Positions 34,082 through 45,654 of a stretch of 64,000 nt of DNA are shown piece after piece. Source of the stretch: Lolium rigidum. Lineage: Eukaryota > Streptophyta > Magnoliopsida > Poales > Poaceae. The DNA lies in the NCBI RefSeq assembly GCF_022539505.1, contig NC_061514.1:336085090-336149089 (forward strand), in the 5' to 3' direction. Position numbers and translations under genes: made by a program. Within the stretch, counting starts at the first letter, position 1, and each line of letters opens with the position of its first letter. The notes beneath the pieces are model-generated. The model worked only from the letters and a program-made list of their open reading frames with translations, was not told the DNA's origin and ran no database searches.

Positions 34082-34813
34082 CTATGACTCGCTCCCAATA
34101 GTTTCAAGCGAGGATCTTCCGAGTGTGATTTGTCCTGTTCCTGCACATTCAATAACAAAATAATCAATGGATATTGTTCTCCCAAGAACGGTTGTATGCA
34201 CACCCGCAGCTATTCCTTTAGGAATTATAACAGAGTTATCAATAAGAGTTATTCCTTCTCCCCCTTCAACGAATCCCCAAAGTTTCAAAGATTCATGAAT
34301 ACTCTTAGGCATTAAGCAAAATTCAGACATAATATCACAATTGGCATGAAGAGTTTGGTCACCGATAAAAATTTTAATAGTAGGATCCCATAATGAAGGT
34401 TCAGAGTTCACTAAAACTTGATCAAGACGGTTACGAACATATCTATAATTTTCACTCAAGCGAGATGCACTTGTCTCAAGAGTGTTTAATCTATTATAAA
34501 TGCTAATCATGGCTGAATCAAAGTTATTAGCTGAATCATGTGATGCAACCAACTTCTTTATGGCATTAAAAGCTCGATCCCCATTGCAATGAAGGAAATC
34601 TCCTCCCACTACAGCATCCAAGGCATATCTATAGCGAATCATAAGACCAAAATAAAAATTACTAAGGAGCAAACTTAGAGTCATTTGAGGTTCAACTTTA
34701 CGATAAGAAGTAAAAATTCTGGACCAAGCATCTTTAAAACTCTCCTCATCCCCTTGCTTAAAAGTGAAGACTAATTCCTCAGGTGAAGAAGTAACAGGTG
34801 CAGAACTAGACAT
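34082..34813 (-). CDS. Gag-protease polyprotein of element D (243 aa)
   Basis: Structural protein of a non-autonomous Gypsy element. Start ATG 34813 (MSSSAPVTSSPEELVF) was chosen because upstream codons in the open frame are leader and LTR. Residues about 17-88 are a short retrotransposon-gag domain (FKDAWSRIFTSYRKV, FYFGLMIRYRYALDAV). Residues about 140-240 have the shape of a retropepsin (HANCDIMSEFCLMPKSIHES, then DYFVIECAG and ITLGRSSL). The catalytic D-(T/L)-G-A motif is replaced by DIMSE, so proteolysis is doubtful. No zinc knuckle is present. The ORF is undisrupted, unusual here, suggesting recent insertion. Confidence 0.75.
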   Translation of the reverse strand: MSSSAPVTSSPEELVFTFKQGDEESFKDAWSRIFTSYRKVEPQMTLSLLLSNFYFGLMIRYRYALDAVVGGDFLHCNGDRAFNAIKKLVASHDSANNFDSAMISIYNRLNTLETSASRLSENYRYVRNRLDQVLVNSEPSLWDPTIKIFIGDQTLHANCDIMSEFCLMPKSIHESLKLWGFVEGGEGITLIDNSVIIPKGIAAGVHTTVLGRTISIDYFVIECAGTGQITLGRSSLETIGSES

Positions 34814-35015
34814 GGTAACAAAAGTAAAATGCAAGTAACTAAATTTTTTTTGTGTTTTTGATATAGAGAACAAGATAGTAAATAAAGTAAAGCTAGCAAC
34901 TAATTTTTTTGTGTTTTGATTTAAGTGCAGCAAACAAAGTAAATAAAATAAAGCAAGACAAAAACAAAGTAAAGAGATTGGATTGTGGAGACTCCCCTTG
35001 CAGCGTGTCTTGATC

Positions 35016-35033
35016 TCCCCGGCAACGGTGCCA
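35016..35033 (-). other. Primer-binding site, tRNA-Asp type
   Basis: On minus TGGCACCGTTGCCGGGGA, 11 bases from the LTR end; marks the 5' LTR of element D. Confidence 0.85.
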
Positions 35034-35044
35034 GAAAAAGAGCT

Positions 35045-36640
35045 TGATGGCGTGTAACACACACGTTCGTTGGGAACCCCAAGAGGAAGGTATGATGCAC
35101 ACAGTAGCAAGTTTTCCCTCAGAAAGAAACCAAGGTTTATCGAACCAGGAGGAGCCAAGAAGCACGTTGAAGGTTGATGGCGGCGGGATGTAGTGCGGCG
35201 CAACACCAGGGATTCCGGCGCCAACGTGGAACCTGCACAACACAACCAAAGTACTTTGCCCCAACGAAACAAGTGAGGTTGTCAATCTCACCGGCTTGTT
35301 GTAACAAAGGATTAGATGTATAGTGTGGATGATGATTGTTTGCAGAAAAACAAGTAGAACAAGTATTGCAAGTAGATTGTATTTAATGTAAAAGAATGGA
35401 CCGGGGTCCACAGTTCACTAGAGGTGTCTCTCCCATAAGATAAATAGCATGTTGGGTGAACAAATTACAGTCGGGCAATTGACAAATAGAGAGGGCATGA
35501 CAATGCACATACATGATATGATAAGTATAGTGAGATTAAATTGGGCATTACGACAAAGTACATAGACCGCTATCCAGCATGCATCTATGCCTAAAAAGTC
35601 CACCTTCAGGTTAGCATCTGAATCCCTTCGAGTATTAAGTTGCAAACAACAGACAATTGCATTAAGTATGGTGCGTAATGTAATCAATAACTACATCCTC
35701 GGACATAGCATCAATGTTTTATCCCTAGTGGCAACAGCACATCCACAACTTTAGAACTTTTTGTCACTGTCCCAGATTTAATGGAGGCATGAACCCACTA
35801 TCGAGCATAAATACTCCCTCTTGGAGTTAAGAGCAAAAACTTGGCCGTAGCCTCTACTAATAACGGAGAGCATGCAAGATCATAAACAACACATAGGTAA
35901 TAGATTGATAATCAACATAACATAGTATTCTCTATCCATCGGATCCCGACAAACACAACATATAGCATTACGGATAGATGATCTTGATCATGTTAGGCAG
36001 CTCACAAGATCCGACAATGAAGCACATAAGGAGAAGACGACCATCTAGCTACTGCTATGGACCCATAGTCCAGGGGTGAACTACTCACTCATCACTCCGG
36101 AGGCGACCATGGCGGTGAAGAGTCCTCCGGGAGATGATTCCCCTCTCCGGCAGGGTGCCAGAGGCGATCTCCTGAATCCCCCGAGATGGGATTGGCGGCG
36201 GCGGCGTCTCAGTAAGTTTTTCCGTATCGTGACTCTCGGTACTGGGGGTTTCACGACGGAGGCTTTAAGTAGGCGGAAGGGCGGAGTCAGGAGAGTCATG
36301 GGGGCCCCACACGCTAGGGCCGCGCGGGCCCCCTCTAGGCCGCGCCGCCCTAGTGTGGCGGTGCCCCGTGGCCCCACTTCGTCTCCCCTCTGGTCTTCTG
36401 GAAGCTTCGTGTAAAAATAGGCCCCTGGGCTTTGATTTCGTCCAATTCCGAGAATATTTCTTTACTAGGATTTCTAAAACCAAAAACAGCAGAAAACAGC
36501 AATTGGCTCTTCGGCATCTCGTTAATAGGTTAGTGCCGGAAAATGCATAAATATGACATAAAGTATGCATAAAACATGTAGATATCATCAATAATGTGGC
36601 ATGGAACATAAGAAATTATCGATACGTCGGAGACGTATCA
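35045..36640 (-). repeat. Element D 5' LTR (1596 bp)
   Basis: On minus it runs from TGATACGTCTCCGACGTATC to ACACGCCATCA. Its length and layout match 53809-55405 and 17430-19026. The GC-rich block (36170-36420) contains the core promoter region. Confidence 0.88.
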
Positions 36641-37595
36641 CCTACCATGATCAAGATCATCTATTTGTAGCTACATGTTGTGTTTGTTGGGATCCGATGA
36701 ATATTGAATACTATGTCAAGTTGATTATCAATCTATCATATATATTGTTTATGTTCTTGCATGCTCTCCGTTGCTAGTAGAGGCTCTGGCCAAGTTGATA
36801 CTTGTGACTCCAAGAGGGAGTATTTATGCTTGATAGTGGGTTCATGCCTCCATTAAATCGTGGACGAAGTGATGTAAAGTTCTAAGGTTGTGGATGTGCT
36901 TTTGCCACTAGGGATAAAACATCGATGCTTTGTCTAAGGATATTTGTGTTGATTACATTACGCACCATACTTAATGCAATTGTCCGTTGTTTGCAACTTA
37001 ATACTCGGAAGGGGTTCGGATGATAACCTCGAAGGTGGACTTTTTAGGCATAGATGCATGCTGGATAGCGGTCTATGTACTTTGTCGTAATGCCCCGATT
37101 AAATCTCATAGTACTCATCATGATATATGTATGTGCATTGTTATGCCTTCTTTATTTATCAATTGCCCAACCGTAATTTGTTCACCCAACATCTGTTTAT
37201 CTTATGGGAGAGACACCACTAGTGAACTGTGGACCCCGGTCCAATTCTTTACATCTGAAATACAATCTATCGCAATTGTTCTTTACTCGTTCTTCGCAAA
37301 CAATCATCATCATCCACACTATACATCTAATCCTTTGTTTACTGACAAGTTCGGTGAGATTGAAAACCTCACTGTTATGTTGGGGCAAAGTAGTTTGATT
37401 GTGTTGTGCAGGTTCCACGTTGGCGCCGGAATCCCTGGTGTTGCGCCGCACTACACTCCGCCACCAACAACCTTCACGTGTTCCTTGACTCCTACTGGCT
37501 CGATAACCTTGGTTTCTTACGAAGGGAAACTTACTGCTGTGCGCATCACACCTTCCTCTTGGGGTTCCCAACGGACGTGTCGACTGCACACATCA
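36641..37595 (+). repeat. Gypsy LTR C, 3' part, plus strand
   Basis: Begins mid-LTR (ATGATCAAGATCATCTATTTG) where element D is inserted and ends CTGCACACATCA. Same family as 17430-19026. Its right border meets the 3' region of element B at 37596. Confidence 0.82.
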
Positions 37596-39396
37596 GTTAT
37601 CTCTACCAGCAAGGTAGATCATCCCTCTTCTCTTTTGTTTACACATGTATTTTAGTTTTATTTATAGATGACACTCCTCCCAACATTTTGCTTTCACAAG
37701 CCATGGCTAACCGAATCCTCGGGTGTCTTCCAACATTTCACATACCATGGAGGAGTGTCTATTGCAAAATTAAGTTGCTTACTGATAAATCAGGGTAAAA
37801 CATGTGAAGAGAATTATTAATGAAAGTTAATTAATTGGGGCTGGGCACCCCGTTGCCAGTTCTTTTTGCAAAATTATTGGATAAGCGGATGTATATGCCA
37901 CTAGTCCATTGGTGGAAGTCTGCCCAACAAGATTGAAAGCTAAAACACCACATACTTCCTCATGAGCTATAAAACATTGACACAAATAAGGAGTAATAAA
38001 GTTTTGAATTGTTTAAAGGTAGCACATGAAGTATTTACTTGGAATGGCAGTAAAAATACCACATAGTAGGTAGTTATGGTGGACACAAATGGCATAGGTT
38101 TTGGCTCAAGGTTTTGGATGCACGAGAAGCATTCCCTCTCGGCACAAGGCTTTGGCTCGCAAGGTTATTTGAAGCAAACACAAGTATAAACCGGTACAGC
38201 AAAACTTACATAAGAACATATTGCAAGCATTATAAGACTCTACAATGTCTTCCTTGTTGCTCAAACACTTTTACCAGAAAATATCTAGACCTTGGAGAGA
38301 CCAATCATGCAAACCAAATTTCAACAAGCTCTACGGTAGTTCTCCACTAATAGGTTTAAACTACATGATGCAAGAGCTTAAACATGATCTACTTGAGAGC
38401 TCAAAACAATTACCAAGTATCAAATTATTCAAGACATACCAACTACCACATGCAGCATTTTCTGTTTCCAACCAAATAGCAATAAGTGCAGCGGCTTTCA
38501 GCTTTCGCCATGAACATTAAAAGTAAAACGAAGAACACCAGCGTTCAAATAAAAAAGCGGAGCGTGTCTCTCTCCCACACAAGCATGCTAGGATCCGATT
38601 TATTCAGAGAATGAAAATAACAAAACGAAAATAAAAGCACACAGACGCTCCAAATAAAGCACATAAGATGTGACGGAATTAAAATATAGTTTCACTAGAG
38701 GTGACCTGATAAGTTGTTGATAAAGAAGGGGATGCCTTGGGCATCGCCAAGCTTAGACACTTGAGTCTTTTCGAAATATGCAGGGATGAACCACGGGGGC
38801 ATCCCCAAGCTTAGACTTTTCACTCTTCTTGATCATATTATATCATTCTCCTCTCTTGATCCTTGAAAACTTCCTTCACACCAAACTCAAAGCAATCTCA
38901 TTAGAGGGTTAGTGCATAATAAAAAAATCACATGTTCAGCAAGGACACAATCATTCCCAACACTTCTGGACATTACCCAAGGTTACTGAAATTTAATGGA
39001 GCAAAGAAACCCACTCAAACACAGTAAAAGAGGCAATGCGAAATAAAAGGCAGAATCTGTCAAAACAGAACAGTCCGTAAAGACGAATTTTTTAGAGGCA
39101 CTTAACTCGCTCAGATGGAAAAGCTCCAGTTGAATGAAAGTTGCGTACATATCTGAGGATTACTCATGAATTTTTTCAGCATTTTTAGATTTTTCTACAG
39201 AGAGAAAAACTCAAAACCGTGACAGCTAAAAATCTGTTTCTGCGCAGAAATCCAAATCTAGTATCAACTTTCTATCAAAGACTTCACTTGGCACAACAAT
39301 GCAAGAAAATAAAGATACACATATATTGCTACAGTAGTAGGCAGTACCTTGACTCAAAAATAAAACAAAAATTGCAGAAATAAAACAATGGGTTGT
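37596..39396 (-). repeat. Element B 3' non-coding region, distal part
   Basis: Shares long stretches with the 3' regions of elements A, D and F (for example GGAGCGTGTCTCTCTCCCAC at 38560 on plus). The left 400 bp (37596-38000) has no counterpart in the other copies shown here. Confidence 0.7.
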
Positions 39397-40699
39397 TGAT
39401 GTCTACGCACGCTTCTATTCCTGTAGATAGTGTTGGGCCTCCAAGAGCAGAGGTTTGTAGAACAGCAGCAAGTTTCCCTTAAGTGAATCACCCAAGGTTT
39501 ATCGAACTCAGGGAGGTAGAGGTCAAAGATATCCCTCTCAAGCAACCCTGCAATTAAGATACAAGAAGTCTCTTGTGTCCCCAACACACCCAATACACTT
39601 GTCAGATGTATAGGTGCACTAGTTCGGCGAAGAGATAGTGAAATAGAAGTAATATGGATGATTGTAAGTAGTAATTGCAATCTGAAATAAAAATGGCAGC
39701 AAGCAAACATGTAGCAGAACTTGTTGGAAACGGGGTTTCAATGCTTAGAAACAAGGCCTAGGGATCTAGTGGACACTCTCAACAATGATCACATAATTGA
39801 ATAAATAAATGCTACTATCAAACACTCTCTTGTTGGATGACAAACACCATTCATTGTGTAGGGCTACAAGAGCACCCTCAAGCCGGAGTAAACAAGCTCC
39901 ACAACGTCATAAAGGAATCACACACGATGCGCACACTGTCACCGTCACACCGTGGAGAGTAACTCCGGAGTTCATATTAAAGTAACCTCTAGAGTGCATA
40001 ATAGACAAGAGTAACATCTACATATTCAACAAGATTACAAAGCTCATGATCACATAAAGATCACATGGGAGAGAGAAATGAACCACATAGCTACCGGTAG
40101 AGCCCTTAGCCCCGGGGGAGAACTACTCCCTCCTCATCATGGGAGACAGCAACGGCGATGAAGATGGCGGTGGTGTCGATGGAGATGACTCCGGGGGCAA
40201 TTCCCTGTCCCGGCGGCGTGCCGGAACAGAGATTCTGTCCCCCGAAACTTGTCTTAGCGATGGCGGCGGGTACGGAACTCTTCGTGGAATATCGTCGGGT
40301 TATTTAGGGTTTTCGCATCTGGGAGCATATATAGGCGAAGGGGCGATGTCGGTGGAGCCAGGGGGCTCCCTCCCCATAGGTCGGCGCGGCCAGGGGGCCA
40401 CCCGCGCCGCCGTAGGGTGTGGGTCCCCTGCTGCCCTTCCTTGACTCCTCTTCGGTGTTCTGGAAGACTCCGTGGAAAATAGGGCCGTGGGCTTTTGTTT
40501 CGTCCAATTCGAGAACATTTCCGTGTAGGTTTTCCGAAACCAAAAACAGCGAAAACGAGAACCGGCGCTTCGGCATCTTGTTAATAGGTTAGTTCCGGAA
40601 AATGCATCAAAATGATATAAAGTATGAATAAAACATGTAGGTATTGTCATAAAACTAGCATGGAACATAAGAAATTATAGATACGTTGGAGACGTATCA
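39397..40699 (-). mobile_element. Solo Gypsy LTR (1303 bp) with GTTGT duplication
   Basis: On plus it reads TGATGTCTACGCACGC to GTTGGAGACGTATCA. It is flanked by GTTGT at 39392-39396 and 40700-40704, a perfect 5-bp duplication, so this is a clean solo LTR. Promoter orientation (CCTATATATGC on minus near 40325) gives the strand. Confidence 0.93.
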
Positions 40700-40926
40700 G
40701 TTGTCTCCCAAGAGCGCTTTTCTTTAAAGCCTTTTAGCTAGGCTTGATAATTTTCATGATGCTCTTATAAAGATGAGAGTTGAATATAAGAGAGCATCAA
40801 AAAGCAAATACCAAATACATTTAAGTCTAACCCACTTTCTATGAAAACGAATCTTGTAAGAAAACAAATTATTGAAGCATGAAGCTACTATCATAGAAAG
40901 ACAAAGCAAGTGCAACTTCAAAATTT
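40700..40926 (-). repeat. Element B 3' non-coding region, proximal part
   Basis: Continues the 3' region across the solo LTR; contains the TTGGGAGACAAC segment that follows gag in all related copies. Confidence 0.65.
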
Positions 40927-42075
40927 TCAACAAAAAGAGAGGTGACTTAATATTATTGAGATATATAAAACCATGTCTCCCTCTCTCTCATAATAATTTT
41001 CAGTGGTATCATTGATAAACTCAACAATATAGCTATCGCATAAAGCATTCTTATCATGATCCACATGCATAAAAGTATCATTACTCTCCACACAAGCATA
41101 ATCAATTTTATTAGTAATAGTGGGAGTAAAACTATCACATCCATCATTATAATCATCATAAATTGGAGGCATAGAATAATCATAATGAGTTTTATCCTCA
41201 ATAGTAGATGGACTGAAAATATCACAATCACCATAACGAACTTGAATATGATAGACAAACTATATATTAGAGAGATGGTTTTGGGTAATCCCTCCATAAC
41301 TATGACAAGTTTCATGAGGATGACTGTAATTATAACATATGTCATAGTATTCTTTATAATAATTGTCAAAGATTGGAGGCATAGTGTCATCATAAGAAAT
41401 AGAATAGTTATCTTCCAAAGTGTGTTCATCTGTAAACATACCATCATTGTTACTAGAAGGAGATGTATCAAACATATAATCATTAGTAGCAAAAGGATTT
41501 TCAAACACCTCATCCCCAAGCTTAGAGCTTTCTATATCATCATGGGAAGAAATATGGATAGTACTAATACTATGGCAATTATTAACATCATCATTTTCAG
41601 AATTAGTGTCCCGCAGATCTTCAATATCAAAAGAAGTGTGCTTTTCCCAATCATGATCACTAATATAAATAACATGCATAGGTTCATCATCAAGTTCAGA
41701 ATCATCGAATTCAGAATTATAAGTATCAATTGTAATAGGAGCAACAAGTCTGGGAGAAGATACCGTTTCCTCTCTCCTTTTACTCCTCTTCTTCTTCTTC
41801 TTCGTTCCCTTCTTCTTCTTCTTTTCCTCTTTAGGAGGGAGAGGCTTGAAAGGAAGCTTCTCCACATAACCTGGTTTATTATTAGAAACAATAGAAGAAA
41901 CTTGGGAGGATACCTCTCTTTCATTAATAAGAACAAAACACATATTAGTCCTGTCATATTTTGGTAAAGTCCCATCCTTTATAACACTTTGTATGTAGGT
42001 GTTGGCATGGCAATTATTAACACAACAGAGATAACATCCATGCAACACACTATTCATATCAAGATCACTCATATC
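40927..42075 (-). pseudogene. Element B gag-like polyprotein, C-terminal part
   Basis: On minus the frame enters from the LTR border at 42075 and runs open to a stop at 41260, then in the same frame to 40927. The segment has a dense basic stretch (PPKEEKKKKKGTKKKKKRS), a possible RNA-binding or nuclear targeting tract. A long Asp/Ser/Asn-rich acidic region follows, with repeated DDY and HDD motifs. I recognise no enzyme. It is the continuation of the ORF at 43509-44989, separated only by a solo LTR. The plus-strand ORF over the same interval is a shadow. Confidence 0.65.
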
Positions 42076-43508
42076 TGATGTCTACGGGTGCTTCTATTCT
42101 TGTAGATAGTGTTGGGCCTCCAAGAGCAGAGGTTTGTAGAACAGCAGCAAGTTTCCCTTAAGTGGATCACCCAAGGTTTATCGAACTCGGGGAGGAAGAG
42201 GTCAAAGATATCCCTCTCAAGCAACCCTGCAATCACGATACAAGAAGTCTCTTGTGTCCCCAACACACCTAATACACTTGTCAGATGTATAGGTGCACTA
42301 GTTCGACGAAGAGATAGTGAAATACAAGTAGTATGGATGTATATGAGTGGTAATAGCAATCTGAATAAAATATGGCAGCGAGTAAACATGCAACGAACGA
42401 GTAAGTAAACGGAGTTTCGATGCTTAGAAACAAGGCCTAGGGATCATACTTTCACTAGTGGACACTCTCAACATTGCAATAATAATTGAATATAAATATA
42501 AGTACTTCACTATGCTACTCTGAATTACTCTTTGGCAAGATAACGAACACTAATTCATCATGTAGGCAAACCTTAAAGATGTATTCCCAAGTACTAATAA
42601 ACACCCCACGTCGTCATCGTGAGCATTCGTAGGAGGTACTAACACACCACAATTTCATAGAGACATCCAACTCAAATCATAACTCGGTGAATAAGTATTA
42701 CGTGAAATATAGCCTAAGAGACCCACACGGTGCACACACTGTCACCTTTACACACGTGGGACAAGGAGTCTCCGGAGATCACATAAGTAAAATCCACTTG
42801 AATAGCATAACGACATCTAGATTACAAGCTCATCATATGGATCTCAATCATGTAAAGCAGCTCATGAGATCATTGTATTGAAGTACAAGGGAGAGAGAGA
42901 TGAACCACATAGCTACCGGTACAACCCTTAGCCTCGATGGAGAACTACTCCCTCCTCATGGGAGACAGCAGCGGTGATGAAGATGGCGGTGGTGTCGATG
43001 GAGATGCCTTCCGGGGGCACTTCCCCGTCCCGGCGGCGTGCCGGAACAGAGACTCCTGTCCCCCAGATCTTGACTTCGCGATGGCGGCGGCTCTGGAAGG
43101 TTTCTCGTACCGTGGCTTTTCCGTATCGAAGATTTAGGTCAGGGACCTTTATATAGGCGAAGAGGCGGAGTCGAAAGGCTGACGGGGCAGCCACACGGTG
43201 AGGGCGCCCCCTCGGGCCGCGCCGCCACGGCGTCCGGTGGCCCCGTGGCCCTCCTCCGGTGGCTCTCGGGTGTTCCGGAAGCTTCGTGGATTTCTAAGAT
43301 GTCTGGGCGTTGATTTCGTCCGATTCGAGAATATTTCCTTACTAGGATTTACGAAACCAAAAACAGCAGAAAACAACAAGCTGGCCCTTCGGCATCTCGT
43401 CAATAGGTTAGTTCCGGAAAACGCATAATAATGACATATAATGTGTATAAAACATGTGAGTATCATCATAAAAGTAGCATGGAACATAAGAATTATAGAT
43501 ACGTTTGG
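42076..43508 (-). mobile_element. Solo Gypsy LTR (1433 bp) with ATATC duplication, inside gag
   Basis: On plus it reads TGATGTCTACGGGTGC to GTTTGGGACGTATCA. ATATC flanks both sides (42071-42075 and 43509-43513). The core promoter CTATATAAAGG is on minus near 43150. It splits the element B coding region. Confidence 0.95.
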
Positions 43509-44989
43509 GACGTATCAATATCTAACAAAGAAATTTTTCTTGATAACTCTTCACACCCCAAAAATAAAGTAAGTTCATCATGCTGATTAGGAATGATCAT
43601 GTTATCACAATATAGACTTGAAGTACTCATTAAATTCGAAATACTATCATCATGACCAGAACATTGAAAATTAAAATGACCCACTTCATAGCAAAGTTCA
43701 CAAATAAAAGGATGGAGGTCACAAACTTTTTCACCAAGATCTTTTAGAGCCTTGTACCACATTCTAGTTTTTTCATTCCTATGATGGATACAATATTCAT
43801 CTTCGATTTGATTAATTCCACAAGGTCTATGCATTCCACAAAAATTAACATGCTTATAAGAAATAGTATTTTCAGAAGTTTGGGCATGTTTATTGCAATC
43901 ATTAATAACAATTTCATTTTTCATGCAAGTGTCTTTGAAAGGTTCATGATACACGTCCCAATTTTCTTTAGGAACATTAATATGAGAAGCAAAGGTTCTA
44001 AAACAATCAACAATAATTTGAGAATCAAGACCATAATTATCACTAAGCTTTTGAAAACCAGCAGTTTCAATGAAAGACTTAATGCATTCATATTCATAGT
44101 TTATACCTGATTCTTTACCTTTGTCGTTCTCCCAATCTTCAGTATTGCTTTGAATTATTTCAAGAAGATCTCATCTAGCTTCAACCTTCTTACTTGTGAA
44201 AGAACCCTGTGAACATGCATCTACATAATCCTTATATTGACTTAAAAGCCTTGCATAAAAATTAGTAACAATTATTTCCTCAGAAAGCTCATGGTTAGGA
44301 CATTTGAGTATTAATGTTTTTAGTCTTCCCCAAGCTTGAGCAATGCTTTCTCCATCATGAGGGTAAAAATTATAAATGCGATTCCTATCTAGATGCACTT
44401 CATGAAGAGGATAAAATTTAGAGTAAAAGAGAGATTCAAGTTGTTTCCAATTCGATGGTTGTTCATCCAGCAGCCTATACCATTCCTTTGCTTTGTCCTT
44501 AAGTGACAATGGAAATAGTTTCCTCATAACATTTTCTCTTGATAAACCTGCAATCTCAAATAACTCACAAGTAAATTTAGACAAGTGAACACTTGGATGG
44601 ACTGATCCATCCCCTACATACTGATCATTCATAACCCTTTCAACAATTTTCATAGGTATTTTAAAAGGAATACTTTCAACAGGTGGATTTGGAATATCAC
44701 AAGCATCATCCGAATTACCACATATTGGAGACAAAGCATTATCAAGGCAAAATACTTCTTCCAAAGTCGAGGAGCAAAAAAGATTATTTTTATATAAACT
44801 AGCTTCCCCAAGCTTGGGTTTTTCCATAGCATTAAAAATAATGGTGTCCAAAAAATTTATACTAATAACATTAGTACCACTATTATGCAGACAAACTTCC
44901 ATAGGTTTTTTAATTTTCTCTTCAAAAGCATCATGTCCTAATTCAATATAAATTTCATAAAGATCTCTAATTTTTTTGTTGTTTTCCAT
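43509..44989 (-). pseudogene. gag: Element B gag, N-terminal and middle part
   Basis: Starts at ATG 44989 (MENNKKIRDLYEIYIELG). Residues about 115-265 are a typical retrotransposon-gag domain (LSKFTCELFEIAGLSRENVM, KDKAKEWYRLLDEQPSNW, LFYSKFYPLHEV, HELSEEIIVTNFYARL). A single TGA at 44171-44173 follows KKVEAR; the same frame continues. A zinc-knuckle-like CELCYEVGHFNFQC lies in the downstream part (near 43690). The frame then runs into the solo LTR. The gene is dead through one stop and one insertion, but is otherwise well preserved. It is longer than usual for Gypsy gag. Confidence 0.8.
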
Positions 44990-45133
44990 TAATCCTAACT
45001 AGTGAAATAAAAAGAAGAAACAAAAAGATATAATTGCAGAATCTAAAGGAAATAGCTTCGAGCACTCACACACCGGCAACAGTGCTAGGAAATAGCTAAG
45101 TAGTCGGAGGATGTGAATACCTTTTACCTTACC

Positions 45134-45151
45134 TCCCCGGCAACGGCGCCA
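45134..45151 (-). other. Primer-binding site, tRNA-Asp type (perfect)
   Basis: On minus TGGCGCCGTTGCCGGGGA, an exact complement of the plant tRNA-Asp 3' end including CCA. It marks the 5' end of element B. Confidence 0.9.
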
Positions 45152-45161
45152 GAAAATAGCT

Positions 45162-45654
45162 TGATGTCTACGCACGCTTCTATTCCTGTAGACAGTGTTG
45201 GGCCTCCAAGAGCAGAGGTTCGTAGAACAACGAGCAAGTTTCCCTTAAGTGAATCACCCAAGGTTTATCGAACTCGGGGAGGTAGAGGTCAAAGATATCC
45301 CTCTCAAGCAACCACCGCAATTAAGATACAAGAAGTCTCTTGTGCCCCCAACACACCTAATACACTTGTCAGATGTATAGATGCACTAGTTCGGCGAAGA
45401 GATAGTGAAATACAAGTAATATGGATGATTATAAGTAGTAATTGCAATCTTAAATAAAAATGGCAGCAAGCGAACATGTAGCAGAACTTGTTGGAAACGG
45501 TGTTTCAATGCTTAGAAACAAGGCCTAGGGATCATACTTTCACTAGTGGAATAAATGCTACTCTCAAACACTCTCTTGTTGGATAACAAACACCATTCAT
45601 TGTGTAGGGCTGCAAAAGCACACCTCAAGTCGGAGTAAACAAGCTCCACAACGT
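45162..45654 (-). repeat. Element B 5' LTR, 3' part
   Basis: TGATGTCTACGCACGC onward on plus; interrupted at 45655 by element A (candidate duplication AACGT at 45650-45654). The other half of this LTR is not in the contig. Confidence 0.82.

Larger units (their letters stand above)
32210..36640 (-). mobile_element. Non-autonomous Gypsy element D (minus), 3' end lost in gap
   Basis: In minus order it has a 5' LTR (36640-35045), a tRNA-Asp primer site (35033-35016), a leader, one gag-protease ORF (34813-34082) and a long 3' non-coding region to the gap. No reverse transcriptase, RNase H or integrase is present between gag and the 3' region, so it must depend on proteins supplied by another element. 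It is inserted into the plus-strand LTR that resumes at 36641. Confidence 0.85.
37596..45654 (-). mobile_element. Non-autonomous Gypsy element B (minus), multiply interrupted
   Basis: In minus order: 5' LTR part 45654-45162, primer site 45151-45134, a gag-like ORF (44989 to 40927, interrupted) and a 3' non-coding region 40926-37596 (interrupted). Two solo LTRs (42076-43508 and 39397-40699) and element A (from 45655) are inserted into it, and LTR C abuts it on the left. No reverse transcriptase or integrase is encoded. Confidence 0.8.

Noticed and set aside
34814..35272. N-terminal extension of the element D ORF (396 codons in total)
   Set aside because: The added codons are leader, primer site and LTR; the gag domain begins properly at the ATG at 34813.
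41056..41967. 303-codon plus-strand ORF
   Set aside because: It is the antisense shadow of element B gag; its Ile/Ser-rich composition is what a reverse-read Asp/Asn-rich gene gives.
45134..45151. tRNA-Asp gene
   Set aside because: Only the 18-base complement of the tRNA 3' end is present, next to an LTR; it is a primer-binding site. The same holds at 19038 and 35016.
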